The notes under the pieces: generated by a model
The model's input: only the letters and a program-made list of their open reading frames with translations
Told to the model about the DNA's origin: nothing
Databases searched by the model: none
Shown here: one piece after another, positions 63,361 to 64,000 of the stretch
How positions within the stretch are numbered: the stretch's first letter is position 1
How the letters are laid out: every line of letters starts with the position of its first letter
Assembly (NCBI RefSeq): GCF_001953865.1
Contig: NZ_MQUQ01000025.1
Coordinates: forward strand, 62,001-126,000
Length of the DNA stretch: 64,000 nucleotides
DNA from: Amycolatopsis coloradensis
GTDB lineage: Bacteria; Actinomycetota; Actinomycetes; Mycobacteriales; Pseudonocardiaceae
Direction: 5' to 3'
Translations under genes and position numbers: made by a program

Positions 63361-64000
63361 ATGTCTGGCTCTCTCCCCCCTCTCGCCGAACTCCGGCGTG
63401 CGGCCGAAGTGTTCAACGGCTTCGCGAATGCCGACACCTCATGGCTTCGACTCAACGAAGAAACGCGTTCCGCGATCGACCTGTCACAGGCCGCACATCG
63501 CGCAATTCTTCTTCGGTGGCTGAACTCGTGGGGATGCCGGATTCGGTATCCGCGGGAAGGGGAGCCCGCCCCCTTCGACGACGGGGTCCGGCACTGGTGG
63601 GAGACCTGGGGCGCCACTCTGCCGTCCGTGGACCTCGTCCATCTGACGGATGCGGGCATCGACACGGCCGCGAAGGCGTACGCGGACCTCTCGGGCGTCG
63701 TCGTCTCAACCGGACGGACAAGACGCACATTGGGCCCGACCGCCGCGGCCAAGGCACTGTATGCGTTGCGGCCCAACACGATCATTCCGTGGGACGCCGC
63801 CATCGCGGCCGCCATCCACGGCGAGCGCGACGGCGCCGCGTTCAGCAGGCACCTGCGCCTCGGCCGCACCTGGGCCGCGGCGGTGATCGCGGAGGCGGGG
63901 GACGAGATCCCCGCCCTTGTGGGCAGACCCGTGTCACTGGCCAAGGTCCTCGATGAATATCTTTACGTCGTCTTCACCATGGGCGACGCGGGTGACTGGG
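63361..64000 (+). CDS. Hypothetical protein, C-terminal end beyond window
   Basis: From ATG 63361 the frame is open to the window end (213 residues visible). The opening is SLPPLAELRRAAEVFNGFAN; later come RHWWETWGATLPSVDLVHLT and NTIIPWDAAIAAAIHGERDG. Charged, Trp-rich, with no signal peptide or membrane segment. No family recognised. Codon positions follow the high-GC third-base bias expected of a true gene. It is divergent from the NB-ARC gene. Confidence 0.65.
   Translation, partial: MSGSLPPLAELRRAAEVFNGFANADTSWLRLNEETRSAIDLSQAAHRAILLRWLNSWGCRIRYPREGEPAPFDDGVRHWWETWGATLPSVDLVHLTDAGIDTAAKAYADLSGVVVSTGRTRRTLGPTAAAKALYALRPNTIIPWDAAIAAAIHGERDGAAFSRHLRLGRTWAAAVIAEAGDEIPALVGRPVSLAKVLDEYLYVVFTMGDAGDW

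Noticed and set aside
1-64000. CRISPR array, tRNA or rRNA genes
   Set aside because: No regularly spaced direct repeats and no cloverleaf or rRNA-like segments were seen on reading. No scanning program could be run.

Overview
The window is high-GC actinobacterial chromosome. Codon use, GTG/TTG starts, tightly overlapping ATGA/GTGA gene junctions, an AftB-like arabinosyltransferase, a DUF6292 protein and an Hsp18/Hsp18-regulator pair all suggest Pseudonocardiales, most likely an Amycolatopsis. This is an inference from style and gene families, not a database match.

Positions 1 to about 26,400 are a non-ribosomal peptide gene cluster whose left end lies outside the window. It joins three chemistries. 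(i) A set related to amino-group-carrier-protein (LysW-type) pathways runs in one operon from 12,742 to 18,949: LysK-like M20 deacylase, DegT-type aminotransferase, split transketolase, LysY-like reductase and LysZ-like kinase. This is the enzyme set used to build 2,6-diamino-5,7-dihydroxyheptanoate-type amino acids (azinomycin, vazabitide, ficellomycin), although LysW and LysX are not in the window. A stand-alone sulfotransferase (8,813-9,541) is a candidate for the sulfate-elimination aziridine step of that family. (ii) A cassette at 22,329-26,372 has a SyrB2-like non-haem iron halogenase (HxA motif) fused to a carrier domain, a stand-alone adenylation domain with an Ile/Val-like pocket, and an acyl-CoA-dehydrogenase-like flavoprotein. 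This matches the kutzneride KtzA-D logic for making a cyclopropane (allocoronamic-type) amino acid from chlorinated isoleucine. (iii) NRPS parts are a truncated C-A protein at the left edge, a complete C-A-T module at 3,057, and a C-A protein without a carrier domain at 9,663, plus a two-subunit acyl-CoA dehydrogenase. A LAL-type LuxR regulator (19,122-21,797) sits in the middle. Three copies of a near-perfect palindromic element lie at gene 3' ends within the cluster.

From 26.8 kb on the content is ordinary chromosome mixed with gene debris: lipoprotein and membrane proteins, fragments of two flavoprotein oxidases, a MITE-like inverted-repeat element, the Hsp18 locus with a clear operator, and an arsenic locus (arsR, arsC, acr3) with a decayed arsO-like flavoprotein gene and a phoU fragment beside it. 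Then come an APC transporter, a GntR-MFS-HelD/HelR operon, a DHA2 drug exporter behind two CsoR-type sites, an NCS2 permease, an L,D-transpeptidase, a secreted protein, a GT-C arabinosyltransferase and a PfkB kinase. Three further remnants follow (ABC transporter, cysteine hydrolase, PadR).

The last 14 kb holds an AlkD-like protein, STAS and PucR regulators, an SGNH hydrolase, a universal stress protein, a YbdK-type ligase, a pyruvyl-transferase-family protein, a flavodoxin, a small lipoprotein/membrane-protein operon with a DUF6766-like protein, a FUSC-type exporter, an SDR, an NB-ARC ATPase regulator and a partial unknown gene. No tRNA, rRNA, CRISPR array or intact transposase was seen.
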